Assembly: GCA_037157565.1 (NCBI GenBank)
Contig: JAZHRO010000022.1
Coordinates: 100,746,001-100,810,000 of the forward strand
DNA: 64,000 nucleotides
Direction of reading: 5' to 3'
Source: Thalassia testudinum
Taxonomy: Eukaryota; Streptophyta; Magnoliopsida; Alismatales; Hydrocharitaceae
Shown here piece after piece: positions 1 to 10,348 of the stretch. Position 1 is the stretch's first letter, and each line of letters starts with the position of its first letter. A program made the translations under genes and the position numbers. The notes under the pieces are model-generated. The model was not told the origin of the DNA and did not search any database. It saw only the letters and a list, made by a program, of their open reading frames with translations.

Positions 1-143
1 GCAAAACCTGACCAGCACCATGCTCTGGCGACCTTGCGCGGAGCATGGCGCCGCGCAGGGTGAGGGAGGGAGCCTGCCAGGTCAAATGGGGGTGCCCTGC
101 GTCGTCAGCCACCGCAGGAACACCCCCTGATGGCTGCAACCAT

Positions 144-258
144 CCATACCGGCCGTGCGAACGCACGGACGGTATGGGTATCCTTCCTCCGGTGTCCTCC
201 GGCGAGGGAGACACGTCGTCTCCCTCCGCCCTCCTCTCTGGTTCTGCCCCTATAAATA
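144..258 (+). promoter_or_regulatory. LTR C promoter: long palindrome plus TATA box
   Basis: A palindrome with 16-bp arms (144-159 and 162-177, one mismatch, AA loop) precedes a TATAAATA box at 251-258. The same arrangement recurs in the other LTR copies of this family (3479-3514 with a TATA at 3401-3411 on the minus strand; 9349-9384; 15728-15763). This is therefore the probable U3 promoter of the retrotransposon. The role of the palindrome as a protein-binding site is inference. Confidence 0.6.
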
Positions 259-1132
259 CCCCCGTCGCTCCGCCGTTCTTCGCAGCTCGAATCTGACGGA
301 GATACCCCCTCACTTCCTCTCTTCCCACTCCGACAGACGCCCCCTTGCTCCAGCGGCTTCTCCTCCTCCTTCTCGTCGCCCTACCGCACTACCAGCAGCA
401 GGGTTGCCTTCCCTCGCTCTTCCCGCGCAGCGCCGCACCCAGTGCGCGCTTCTCCGGCCCTCTCCTTGCCGTCGCCCCTTCCTCTGGGCAATTTCTTCTC
501 CAGCGACAGTCGATACGGCTGTCGCCTGCTCCGGCCCCTCCTCGTCCTGCTAAGTAGGTATAACTTCTCCTCTTCCTCCCCTCTTTCTTTTTCTCACTGT
601 AAATCTTTACTGTCGCCCTCGACCTCCCCTAAACACTCTCACCTTCCCCATCTCCGGCCAAACTCCGGCGACTCGCTCCCGTCATTCCACCACCCCACAC
701 GGCTCGCCGACCCTCACAGAACCTCCACCTCCTCACCCTGATCAACCTCCGCCCTTCCACTTCCCACCAATCGCCCTCTGCAGACCCACCGACCAAACCC
801 ATCTCGCCACCAGCAGTTTGACCTAGGGCGGCCCTTAGGCTCCGCCCTGCCACCTGCAAACCCCCCGATCACCTTCGCCGTGCTACGGCGAAGGTCCTCC
901 GCGTATCTGATTAGGCCGAGAGGCCGTTTCCCTGCGAGCAGGTACTTCGCTCGCCGCCGCCATTGCCGAGTGAAGCTGCTTCCTCAACCTGCTCCTCCAG
1001 GCGCGCCACGCCCAGGTCAGGCTCCCAGGCTACGCGGGGCATCTCCGCAAAGAAGTCCCAGGCTGCAGTTGGAGCAAAGCCATCGCGTGGAGCATCGATT
1101 GGGCGTTGCCTCCTCCGCACGGGTGTCCAATT

Positions 1133-1157
1133 GAGGTGGGACATTTAGTCCCACCTC
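1133..1157 (+). repeat. conserved LTR stem-loop 1, copy C
   Basis: GAGGTGGGAC (1133-1142) pairs perfectly with GTCCCACCTC (1148-1157) across a 5-nt loop. Equivalent hairpins occur at 2494-2517 (copy D), 16503-16523 (element B 3' LTR) and 20582-20602 (copy A, one mismatch). The site is downstream of the TATA box, so it should be in the transcript. Confidence 0.7.
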
Positions 1158-1495
1158 GGAAACTCACCGAGGCAAGCAAGCGCTTAAAGGCAAAACGTGC
1201 CTTATGCTGTTTGCCTCAGATCACGGCGTGAGGTCCCCTTCACCTGCCCGATTACCCGGCCTCGTCCGCGCTCACGCCCCGCGGACTTGGCCCGACCCGA
1301 CTAAGCCCGACCTGCACTCCTCGCCCACTACCGCACGCCGGTGGGCCTGGACCCGGGCGCGACCCGCGAACCCGATTACCCGGTTGCTGTGGGAGAGCTT
1401 TCCTAAGAGCGAATTCTGAGAGAGAGAGACGCGGGAGGGGAGGGTAGAGTAGGTTTTGCCCTCTGACGAAAACCTTGAAGTGTGCAAGCACAGGT

Positions 1496-1526
1496 GAAGA
1501 AGAAGAAGAAGAAGAAGAAGAAGAAG
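1496..1526 (+). repeat. GAA microsatellite in LTR C
   Basis: An almost uninterrupted run of GAA triplets within a roughly 400-bp purine-rich block. A TC-dinucleotide run follows at 1888-1921. Both are low-complexity parts of the LTR. Confidence 0.9.
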
Positions 1527-1586
1527 AGAACACAAAGCAGAAGAAGAAGGAAGCTAAGAGGTACACTGTAGCAGCATCAGTTTAAG

Positions 1587-1610
1587 TCGTCTGATTGCAA
1601 AATCAGACGA
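1587..1610 (+). repeat. conserved LTR stem-loop 2, copy C
   Basis: TCGTCTGATT (1587-1596) pairs with AATCAGACGA (1601-1610) across GCAA. The homologous hairpins are at 19345-19371 and 21306-21330, each with somewhat different outer base pairs. Confidence 0.7.
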
Positions 1611-1884
1611 GATCTTGAAGGCAAGGAAGAAGAAGAAAAGAAGAAGCAGGACCGCGGCAAAGAAGTGGAAAGACAAGAAAGAAGAAAAATAAGAAGAAGA
1701 TCTGAAGAAAAAGAAAGAAGAAGAGCACGAGAGGAAGATCTGAAGAACAGAAGAAGAAGAAGAGAAAACAAGGAAGAACAGAAGGCAGAAGAGAAGACCC
1801 CGAGGAGATAGACAAAGAAGAAGAAACCAAGAGCCAAAGAGGAGAAGACAGAGGAAGAAAGAAGAGAAGAAGAAGCCAAATTTT

Positions 1885-1922
<38 letters not shown>

Positions 1923-2086
1923 ATTTTTGTAATAAAGAATTTGTATTTCTAGAATACGACTTGCTCCCTGAGTTCGACCTCGGGAACTCTTTTATTTTTC
2001 GAGTAAAAAAATATATGTAATGATGGCAATAACTAGCTGTACTACAACGCTATTTCTATAACAAAACCTAGTTAACGCCACGATCA

Positions 2087-4337
2087 TCACTTCCTCTTCT
2101 CTTCTCCTTCCTTCCTTCTTCCTTCTTCCGTGCGCTGCTAAGTCCCGGCCACTACTCCTCTTCTCCTTTTTTCTTTCCTGCGCACACACACAAACGTCAG
2201 CGTAAAACCTACCCCTTCCCCGCGTCTCTCTCTCTCTCTCTCTCAATCTCTCTTTGGGAAGCTCTCCCAAAGCCGGGTAATCAGGTCAGGTCGCGTGCCC
2301 GGGTCCAGGCACACCGGTGTGGGTGGTGCGCGAGGAGTGCACAGGAGTGGGAAGTGGGGTCGGGTCAGATTCGCGTGGCATGTCGCGGACGAGACCCGGT
2401 GAGTAGGTGAGGGACCTCACCCCCGTGTTATCGGAGGCAACCAGCCGATGGCACTTTTTCAATTTATGTATGGGCTTGCGCCCATACACTTCCGAGGTGG
2501 GATTAAAGTCCCACCTCCGATCTCGGGTGGCTGCGGGAGAAGACTTCGAGCAATTGGGGCAGCAGCCGACGCTTGCGACCCCAATTGAAGTTCTGGGTGT
2601 GAGCGTGACTCCTTTCCACGTCACCTAGAGCTCATGGCTAGAGCTGAGGAGACCTGGAGTTGCCTGCGGAGAAGCTCCTGCTGCTCGTTAATGGCGGTGA
2701 GGAGGGCAAAACTTGAAACACTCAAATAGCCTTGCGGCCACGTCAAAAAGGTCCAGGGAGGTTTGCCAGAGTGCGGCGAGTGCGGTGCGGGGGTCGGTGA
2801 GGTGCGAGAGTGCCTGTGGCCATGCGCCTAGGGCACTCTGCGTGTGTGAGAGTGGGTGTGTTCGGGGGGTGGTCTGGAGGTGGTAGGTGGTGAGTAGAGG
2901 GTGGATTCGGTGTCAGTGAGGTGGTGCAAAGCTTAGGGGGTAGCTGGCAAGGCGGATGGAGGCGTGGAGTGGCGAGTACGCCTCGCCGGAGGGCAGCCGG
3001 AGATGGAGAAGGTGGCGATGGACAACGGTGGTCGGTGGGTTAAAATAGTAAATTAGGAAAGGGGAAATAACCGGGAGAGAGAGGGGAAAGTTTTTACCTA
3101 CCTAATTGACGAAGAGGGATGGAGGTGGTCCTCGACGCGTACCTACCGGTGCCGTAGATGAATGAGACCAGAGGTGAGTAACAGCGGCGAGGAAGAGGTC
3201 AGGAAAGCTCCAGCTGGTGTGACCTGACACTGGAAGACGAGGCGGAGTGGGCTCTGCTGCAGGTGTGGCCACAGAGCGACGAAAGGAGGAGGAAAGGGCC
3301 ACCGGAGCCTACGGGCGTTTTTGCCGTGGGCGGAGGAGATAAAATTGGGGAGGGAGCCTTGGCCAAATCTGGCTTAGAGTGGACGGCAGCCCCTGCCGCT
3401 CCTTATAAAGGTGTTGGCGAGGGGAGAGTCTCGAGAGAGCAATGTGGGGGAGTTGCCGGAGATGGCTGGAGATGGAGACCCATGCCTGTCGTGCGTTCGC
3501 ACGATTGGCATGGGCAGCCGCAGGTCACAGGGGAGGGTCCCTGCGACAGAGGACGACACAGGAAACCCTCCACTCGTTCCTGAGAGCGGCTGCCTTACCT
3601 TGCGTGGTGCCATTCTCCCCGCAAGGTCGCCGGAGGTATGATGCGTGCACATGGTGGCAGGGAGGACCGTTTTGCAAAGAACGAAGGGAAAGATAGGAGG
3701 CCAAATGCAAGGTTTTCAAAAGATAAGGGTCAAAAAGTAATTCAAGAGGACAAATTTGTAAAGTCAGTCAAGATGGTCTTCACTTAGGCCCAAATTTTTG
3801 TACCAACCTAATTTTTACCTAAGGAATTCAATGGTGTAATTTGATTTTAGGTTTGACCACGTTTGATCAGTCAATTTGCGTAAAAATCCAAATTATGTTA
3901 AAATTTGGGCATGGTTCTCAAATTAGGTCGAAATAGGTTGCAAAGGCCAAATTAAAGGTTCTAAACCCTAGGGAATATTTTTTCATGATTTTTAAAATAT
4001 TTAGTTGATTTTTATTCTGCCTAGAACCTCATGAATTAAACTTGATTTGTTTTTAGGGATACGGAATGTCTTTTAATTCATAGAAGTTGCCATAACCCTT
4101 TTAAGATCAGATTATCTCACTTCCTTCCTTATTAAGCTTATTTGACCTGTGTTTAGATCCTTAGATACTCTATTTGTATATTGCCTTGGTAAAATTACAG
4201 TTTTACCCCTCATGACTTGTTTTATCCTTCAATTCAGACTTTTCTAAGTTAGGCTTTTCTTTAGGCTTTGTAGGAGCTTCTTCACACTTATTTAGATTAA
4301 ATTGTGCTAGTTAGGGTTCATGATGAGGCTCTCATCA
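2087..4337 (-). mobile_element. LTR copy D of the same family, minus strand, 3' end missing
   Basis: Read on the minus strand, this starts at 4337 with the family's TGATGAG...CTCATCA terminal palindrome. It continues with the AT-rich U3, the promoter palindrome (3479-3514), a TATA box (3401-3411) and stem-loop 1 (2494-2517). It breaks off in the purine-rich tract at about 2087, where LTR C begins in the opposite orientation. Another perfect inverted repeat, GTATGGGC/GCCCATAC, lies at 2468-2487. The missing end of D is expected on the far side of the C element, outside the window. Confidence 0.78.
3401..3514 (-). promoter_or_regulatory. LTR D promoter: palindrome and TATA box
   Basis: On the minus strand, a palindrome with 17-bp arms (3498-3514 and 3479-3495, two mismatches, 2-nt loop) lies about 70 bp upstream of a TTATAA box within 3401-3411. 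The layout matches LTR C. Confidence 0.55.
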
Positions 4338-5156
4338 GCAGCTGACTGACATGACCGAAGAGCTACTAAAGAGGAGATCCATTAGTAGAGACAGGATTTA
4401 GATGGCGCGGTAGCAGGCGTAGTGGGCAGAGATGATGGCCATACTTCGGGGTGGAGGTGGACCTGATCACGGTAGCTTCCATTATCCTGCACGTCATGGG
4501 CCAGACGATAATTTTGGCGCAGGAGATGCTGGTCATGGTATTGGTGCGGGAGTTTAGCTCGCATATTTTCATTAAATTTCATTTTTTTATCTATGTAATG
4601 TTACTTCTTTCTAAACATTTTATAAATTAATTTGTAGTAATGTAATGCTTATTTCCTATTATATTTGTTCTATTTAATTTTATATATGTGTTATTGGGTG
4701 TTATATATGCTAATTTAAATGTTACCTTTGATCACTATTGGTAAAATTTAATCAATTTAAAAAAATATGTCGCCAAAGGTGCACCACCGACGGTTGTAAA
4801 ATCGTTCATAGTTGGAGAATAACCGACCACTCCTCTCAACCTATTTATTGCGATGTTTTATTCAATCGTTGCGAAACTATAGTAGCGATGGTTTCAAAAT
4901 AACCGTCGCCAATAATAGTTTTACGACAGTTATTTAATAACTGTCGCGAAAGTGGTTTAACGATGGTTCTAAATCATCGCAAAAGAAAACTAATCACGAC
5001 AGATATGGTTGGTGCTATTAGAGACGGTTAGTATTAATAACCATTGCGAAAAAATATTCGCTTTGCATCTTTCCGCGATGTCAACTTAAGACTGTTTTGT
5101 TACGTACTTTTGGTGACGATTTTTAACCATCGCTAAAAGTGATTTTTCTTGTAGTG
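4338..5156 (+). mobile_element. 3' end of a CACTA (En/Spm) DNA transposon
   Basis: The segment ends at 5156 with TTTTTCTTGTAGTG, the reverse complement of the CACTACAAGAAA terminal repeat typical of plant CACTA elements. The 370 bp before it are packed with diverged GCGACGGTT/AACCGTCGC-like units in both orientations, the usual subterminal repeats. A short broken reading frame at 4348-4555 could be the C-terminal tail of an En/Spm transposase-associated ORF (weak). The 5' end is absent, apparently removed where LTR D joins. Confidence 0.75.
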
Positions 5157-6176
5157 GCTTCTACCTTCGTTTTGAGTAGTGTCCTCTTTGACTCAGGTAC
5201 CATGCACCCATTTGTATATCTTAGTTTGGTTGTCAAGCTCGGTAGGCCCATACTAGACTTATCACTCCTTACATGACTAGTGGGCCTAGTAGATAGTTTT
5301 TTATATCTATGCTGTGGGTATCGAACTGACTACGGTCTATTGGCAGACTTGATAATCATCAACACGAAGGATGTTGGTGTAATCCTATGGGTGGATTGGC
5401 TAGTCGAACACCATGACCTTTTGACTATTTTGAGAAGCAGGTGGTCTTCTCTCTGATAAGGCAACTCCAGTTTGAGATCTAGCACCAACCTGACGTTGCG
5501 AAGAGGATGTCAATGTTGAAGTATTGTAGAATTTTAGCTAGAGGATGTGATAGGTATTTGGTTTGTGTTGTTGCAAATGGAGAGGGCAAGCTAGAGATTC
5601 AGAACGTGCCTGTATTGAGGGAATTTCAGGATGTTTTTCCTGAAAAATTGCCAGAAATTCCTTCGCATAAAGTGGTTGGGTTTAAGGTCTAACGGGTGCT
5701 TGGAAGCAATCCAATCCCCAAGGCTCTGTATAGGATAGTTCCAATTGAACTCAAGAAGCTGGAGGTCTAATTGCAAGAGTTTCAGTCAATCGAGTGTGTT
5801 GCCATGGAGAGCACCTGCACTACTCGAGAAGAAAATATATGACAATATGTGACTCTGCATTGACTACAGACAATTGAACAAGGTTACAACTGAGAGTAAT
5901 TACCTGTTACCCAAGATCAATGACATGTTCGGTCAACTGCGAATAAAAATGGAAGATGTTATGAAATCTACATTTCGAACACGTTACGAGCATTATGAGT
6001 TCTTGGTTACGTCATTTGGGCTAACCAATGCCCTGCCACGTTTATGGATCTAATGAATCTGGTGTTCAAACCCTTTCTGACTCGATTTCCTGCAGTGTAT
6101 ATCGACAGCGTTTTATTTTTTATTGGAGAACGAATTAGTACATGGAACATTTGGGAGTCGTGCTGGACACTTTGCA
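5157..6176 (+). pseudogene. decayed Ty3/gypsy pol fragment, Tekay/Del-like
   Basis: Conceptual translation in shifting frames gives the gypsy order. A protease with LFDSGT lies at about 5184-5201. A linker with FQDVFPEKLPEIP follows at about 5622-5665, then reverse transcriptase with [11 protein letters not shown] at about 5857-5890. Later pieces resemble the FGLTNAPATF and VYIDD regions, with the second catalytic Asp of the last motif changed to Ser at about 6100-6113. Several stops and frameshifts are present and no LTRs are seen, so it cannot encode an enzyme. The PEKLPEIP wording favours the Tekay/Del chromovirus lineage; that assignment is from recognition only. Confidence 0.75.
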
Positions 6177-7394
6177 ACCCAACTCAACCATAAAAATCAA
6201 GTCGGATTGGGTTGGGTTGAGCAGGTTGTTGACTAATTAAACCTTACGTGTATCTCCTGCATACTTCTTATGTCTTAAAGATTAAGGAAACAAGAATGAT
6301 TAAACAAAAGATCAATAACACCAAAGCATAGTAAATAATTAAATAAAAACTTCATTGCAAGGTAGGACAAAAAAGCTTAATCCAAACATGGAGTTTGCAA
6401 GGTTCTTGAATTTAACGAGCTATATATAACAACTCACAAAAAAAAAAAAATCGACCAAAAAGCCTACTCAATCACACTCGTGTTCGAGTAAAGCTCTACC
6501 ATGTAGAGCCTTGTTGGACAACTTAGTTTCTGGCTTTTTCTTCTTAACAACATAACATAAAACACATTAAGAGAAATAGTAAAACAACTACAATAATCAC
6601 CTCTTCCATGGTGCTCTCCCTTACGCCTTTAACAACATCGATGCCTTGATCTCCGCAACTCTGCTTGTGCCTCCGACAGCTCCTGATGTCCCGTTCCTTA
6701 TCGGTTGAAAAAAAAAGCCCAAAGACCACAACGTAACACCAGAAAGCCTCGACGAATCCCTTGACATAGAAAACAACATGATCGAATTGCCAGTTGCTTC
6801 CCACCGCTGACCTCACTCTCGAGATGGTTGAGCTCGCATGTGGAGGTGGTGGAGCCTCAAGGTGGGAGAGGAGTGAACACGACATGTGGAGCGAGGGAAG
6901 GTGGGAGAGGAGAGGGTGGCACCGCCTATGTTCGAGGCTCGTGAAGGTGCAACCATGTTGGAGAGACCAAGAGAGTGAGGGGTCAATGAGGGAGATCATA
7001 AGTTGCTGTTACTGAGGTGTGGCTCATGATTTACGGGCTTAGGATTAGAGGCGTTATGTGTGGGGGAATTTGGGACTTAGGAGGGGCAATTCGGGAATTT
7101 GGAGAGGAGGAATTTGGAGAGGCTGGGTGGGAGTTTGCCATTTGAGAGAGATTGGGTTCGAAGAGTTTGTCTCCTCTTAGGTATTATATATAGATGTGTG
7201 TGTATTATATTATATGTATATAATATATTTACAAATATACATGTACAAAATTATAAATTAGGTTGTATTGGGTTGAATATTAGGTTGGGTTAGTTAAACC
7301 TCAAATCCAACCCAACCCAATATAACTCTTAACCCAACTTAATTGGGTTCGGTTGAGTTGGGTTTAAGTTGAACTTGACCCATGTACAACCCTA
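6177..7394. mobile_element. probable non-autonomous hAT transposon
   Basis: Both ends are rich in GGGTTGGGTTGAG and complementary CAACCCAACCC units (6177-6245 and 7255-7394). The right end reads ...CATGTACAACCCTA, the complement of the TAGGGTTGTACATGGG-type terminus I associate with plant hAT elements. The left terminus is not a clear partner and I found no 8-bp duplication, so the left end may be truncated. The interior has a 151-codon minus-strand frame (6544-6999) with a hydrophobic C-terminal end, but nothing shows that it is a gene. Superfamily assignment is tentative. Confidence 0.5.
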
Positions 7395-7673
7395 CAAAAA
7401 GAATCGTAGATGTAAGACAATTAACTTAATAAGGCTATAACTACGTATATAAATATCATGTCACTTAGACACATGGTTAAGGAGATCGTTAATATAGGAT
7501 ACTCAATTAGATGTCACATATGAAGAAATAAGGCATATGCCCTACTCGCTAGACGTCACCTGGACATATTATAACATGACCCAAATACCATTGCCATTTG
7601 ACACCCAGACACATGTCTGGAAGGTCTAATAGTCGCGTTAGACTTTTGATTACACAAATTTTGAGATTAAAGC
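7395..7673. other. unassigned AT-rich DNA with CTAGACGTCA / AGACACATGTCT motifs
   Basis: No coding signal. It contains several degenerate copies of the AGACGTCT-type palindrome seen in the Sirevirus-like LTR at 54215-55975. The stretch on the other side of LTR A (21609-21830) contains similar copies. It may be the remains of such an LTR into which LTR A inserted. Confidence 0.35.
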
Positions 7674-8580
7674 TGATGAGAACCTCATCATAAGCCCTAA
7701 CTAACTTATTTTGACCTAAGAAAGAGAACAAAAGCTTCTACATAACCAAGAGAAAGGCCTAACTCAAGAGATTACTGATCTAGAAAGAATACATTAAACA
7801 AAGGGTAAAACAGTAATTTTACCATTGCAGTTCATCAACCGGATTTTCTAGGGGCTAAACATAGGTCAATTGGACTTAATAAGAGAAAAGGTGGGATGGT
7901 TCAGTCAGAAAAGGGTTATTGTGAAATTTAAGAATCAAATGACATTCAGTAATCCAAAAACAAACTCACTTAAATTCACAAGGCTCCAAGCAAGATAAAA
8001 ATCAACTAAATCCCGTAAAATTCATGGAAAAATATCCTAGGGTTTAGAACCTTCAATTTAGCCTTGGGAACCTGTTTTGACCTAGATTGGGGTCCAAGCT
8101 CAATATTTGACCTAATTTGGGTTTTTGTGCGAAATGTCCAATCAAACGTGGTCAAACCTAAAATCCAACTTCACCATTGAATTCTTTAGGTTCAAATTAG
8201 GTTTGTACCAAAATATGGACCTAAGGGAAGGTCATCTCGACTTACTTTGCAAAATGATCCGCCCAATTACATTATGGCCCCTAACTTTTGAAAATCCTAG
8301 CGAAAACCCCCTCAACATTCTCGTCACTTTCTGCATCCCGGTCCCTCCGCCATTGCAGCAGAGCCCCATACCTCTAGTGAGGTTTCAAGGAGGATTTCTC
8401 CTTGTTTCCCTAGCGAGCTGCTCACATATTTGAAAGGGGAGTCCTCTACGAAACTCCCTACCACCTGAGCAACTCCCAATGCCCTGAATTGCCCCTATAC
8501 CTCTTGTGTGAACGCTCGAAAGATATGGGTATCACTTCCAGCCATACCTCCGGCGAGGGTTTTCGCCTGCCACCTTGCGC
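7674..8580 (+). mobile_element. LTR copy A, left part (U3), interrupted by element B
   Basis: It begins with TGATGAG-AAC-CTCATCA and is collinear with the first 0.9 kb of the element B LTRs (for example at 8586 and 14906). It stops at 8580 and resumes at 19673 after element B. The break lies downstream of the promoter palindrome (degenerate here, about 8493-8529) and roughly 14 bp upstream of A's TATA box (19692-19699). Confidence 0.82.
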
Positions 8581-8585
8581 CTGAC

Positions 8586-10017
8586 TGATGAAAACCTCAT
8601 CATGAACCCAAATAACCACATTTTGACCTAAATAAGTATACAAAAGCTCCTACAAGGGATTAAACTGCAATTTTACCAACGCAATACACAAACGAAATTT
8701 CTAAGGATCTAAACACAGGTCAAATGGGCTTAATAAGAGAGAAAGTGGAATGATTTGATATAAAAAATGTTATAGCGGACTCTAGGAATTAAATGACATT
8801 ATGTAACCCTAAAATAAATCCGCTTTAATTCACGAAGTTTCAGGAAAGATAAAAATTAATTAAACCATCTAAAATTCATGAAAAAATATCCCCTAGGGTT
8901 TAGAACTTTCAATTTGGCCATTGGAACCTATCTTGACCTTGATTGAGAGCCAAACCCAAGTTTTGACCTAATTTGGGTTTTGGTGCAAAATATCTGGTCA
9001 AACAAGGTCAAACCAAAAATCCAACATCACCATTGGATTCCTTAGGTCCAAATTAGGGCCATACTAAAATTTGGACCTAGGAAAAGTTTGCTTGCCCCAC
9101 TTGACAAATTGGTCCTCAAGAATACCTTTTTGATCCTTAACTTTTTGAACCCTTGCACTTAACCCCTCAACTTTCCCTTCGTTCTTTTCAAACTGGTCCC
9201 TCTGCCACCCCCAGCAACAACCCATGCCTCCGGCGACTTTGCGCGGAGGATGGCGCCGCACAGGATATGGGGACCGGCCCCAGAAACGAGAGGAGAGTCC
9301 CTTGCATTGCCTTCTTCCGCGTGGACCCCCTCCCATGCCCTGCCGACACCCATACCTCTCGTGTGAATGCGCGAGAGGCATGGGTCTCTTTTCCGGCCAT
9401 GTCTCCGGCAGCCTACCCATGCCTCTTCCTCGTGTTTCCCTCCTTGCTAACACCTATTTAAGGAGCAACATGGGCTACCGTTTCTTGCAAGCATAATTTA
9501 CCCAGAGAACTCCCCCCGATTCGTCTCCTCACTCCGACCAACAACCCAAAGCTTCCGGCGACTCCGCCTCCCTCTTCTCGTCACTCTGCCACCATACCAG
9601 TGGCAGAGCCAGCTCCGTCATTCTCCTCCGCTCCACACAATACCAGCTGGCACTCTCCGACCCCTTCTTCTCGTCCCCGCCCCCTCCTCTGGCACCTTCG
9701 TCTCCGGCAATGGCAAAGACTCGTCAATCGCCATCTCCTCCCTTTCGTCCGCTTAGCTAGGTAAAAACTCTTCCTCTTAGTCTCCCCTTTATTTCCCCCC
9801 TGTTAATTTGTCGCTTCGACCCCTCAACGCCAGTGTCCACCCTCACCATCTCTACCTCCGACCACCAACTCTGGCGAAGGTTTTCTGATGTTCTGACGGA
9901 GCCGTTAGGCAGTGTTCGTGCTTTCAGGTTCTGCACGCTAGCCGCCATTGCCACTGAGCTTGGAGCGAGCTTGCTAGCAGCTCCAGGCCTCTACAGCCCT
10001 AGGTGGGAGTTCCAAGC
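8586..10017 (+). mobile_element. 5' LTR of element B, 3' part deleted
   Basis: Collinear with 14906-16395 of the 3' LTR up to a shared GGGAGTTCCAAGC. After 10017 the 3' LTR continues for about another 1.06 kb (not counting the nested insert), whereas this copy passes directly into protease sequence. A promoter palindrome is at 9349-9384, with a CTATTTAAGG TATA-like box at about 9453. The missing part includes both conserved stem-loops and the whole region from LTR end through gag. Confidence 0.85.
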
Positions 10018-10327
10018 CTCTGATCAAAAACCGACCGAGGTGACATTACAGTTAGCAGATCGATCTATCAAGTCACCTAAGGGAATTATTGAGGATGTTA
10101 TTGTTGGGGTGCAGGATTTCTACTTCCCTGTAGATTTCATAGTTTTAGATATGGGTGCACCTGAAAACCCAAGGGATACACCAATCATACTAGGGAGACC
10201 TTTTTTGGCCATTGCAAGGTCCAATATAAGTTGTGAAGAGGGCCAAATAGAACTGAAATTTTTGAATCAGACTCTCAAAATTGGTATCTTTAAGGCTCAA
10301 CAAGGGATCAATTACGGTGTCATTTAA
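10018..10327 (+). pseudogene. gypsy aspartic protease remnant, fused to LTR sequence
   Basis: The open frame from 9833 to 10327 begins in the LTR (no ATG; its first codon is GTG) and switches at about 10018 into a retropepsin-type domain. It reads DVIVGVQDFYFPVDFIVLDM and later PIILGRPFLAIARS, typical of the C-terminal half of Athila/Tat protease. The N-terminal half with the catalytic Asp motif is missing, removed by the same deletion that took gag. The frame ends in TAA at 10325-10327. No functional protease is possible. Confidence 0.8.
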
Positions 10328-10348
10328 CAAATTTGTGATATTAGAGCT

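Larger units (their letters stand above)
1..2086 (+). mobile_element. LTR copy C of the Athila/Tat-like gypsy family, cut by the window edge
   Basis: This stretch matches, block by block, the 3' LTR of the element at 8586-19672. Shared blocks are the CATGGCGCCGCGCA-type block near the start, the TATA region, the GGTGGGAC stem-loop, a purine-rich GAA tract, the TCGTCTGATT stem-loop, and the closing TTCGACCTCGG and CGAGTAA blocks. It ends in CGATCA at 2086, matching the CTCGTCA end of the other LTR. The left end is outside the window. Purine-strand ORFs here are low-complexity and not genes. I infer that this is the 3' LTR of an element whose body lies to the left and which inserted into LTR D, because D is broken exactly where C ends. 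Confidence 0.8.

Noticed and set aside
1252..1888. Minus-strand open frames rich in Ser, Phe and Leu across the GAA tracts of LTR C (and similar at 16688-17241 and 21105-21395)
   Set aside because: They are read-through of purine/pyrimidine repeats in LTRs, with no domain and no conservation of frame among copies.
6544..6999. 151-codon minus-strand frame with a hydrophobic end as a membrane protein
   Set aside because: It sits within a probable hAT element, shows no known domain, and nothing suggests a promoter or a homologue.
9833..10017. N-terminal extension of the protease frame as a real start
   Set aside because: It is LTR sequence, starts with GTG and is present in the 3' LTR without any pol sequence; the fusion is a deletion product.
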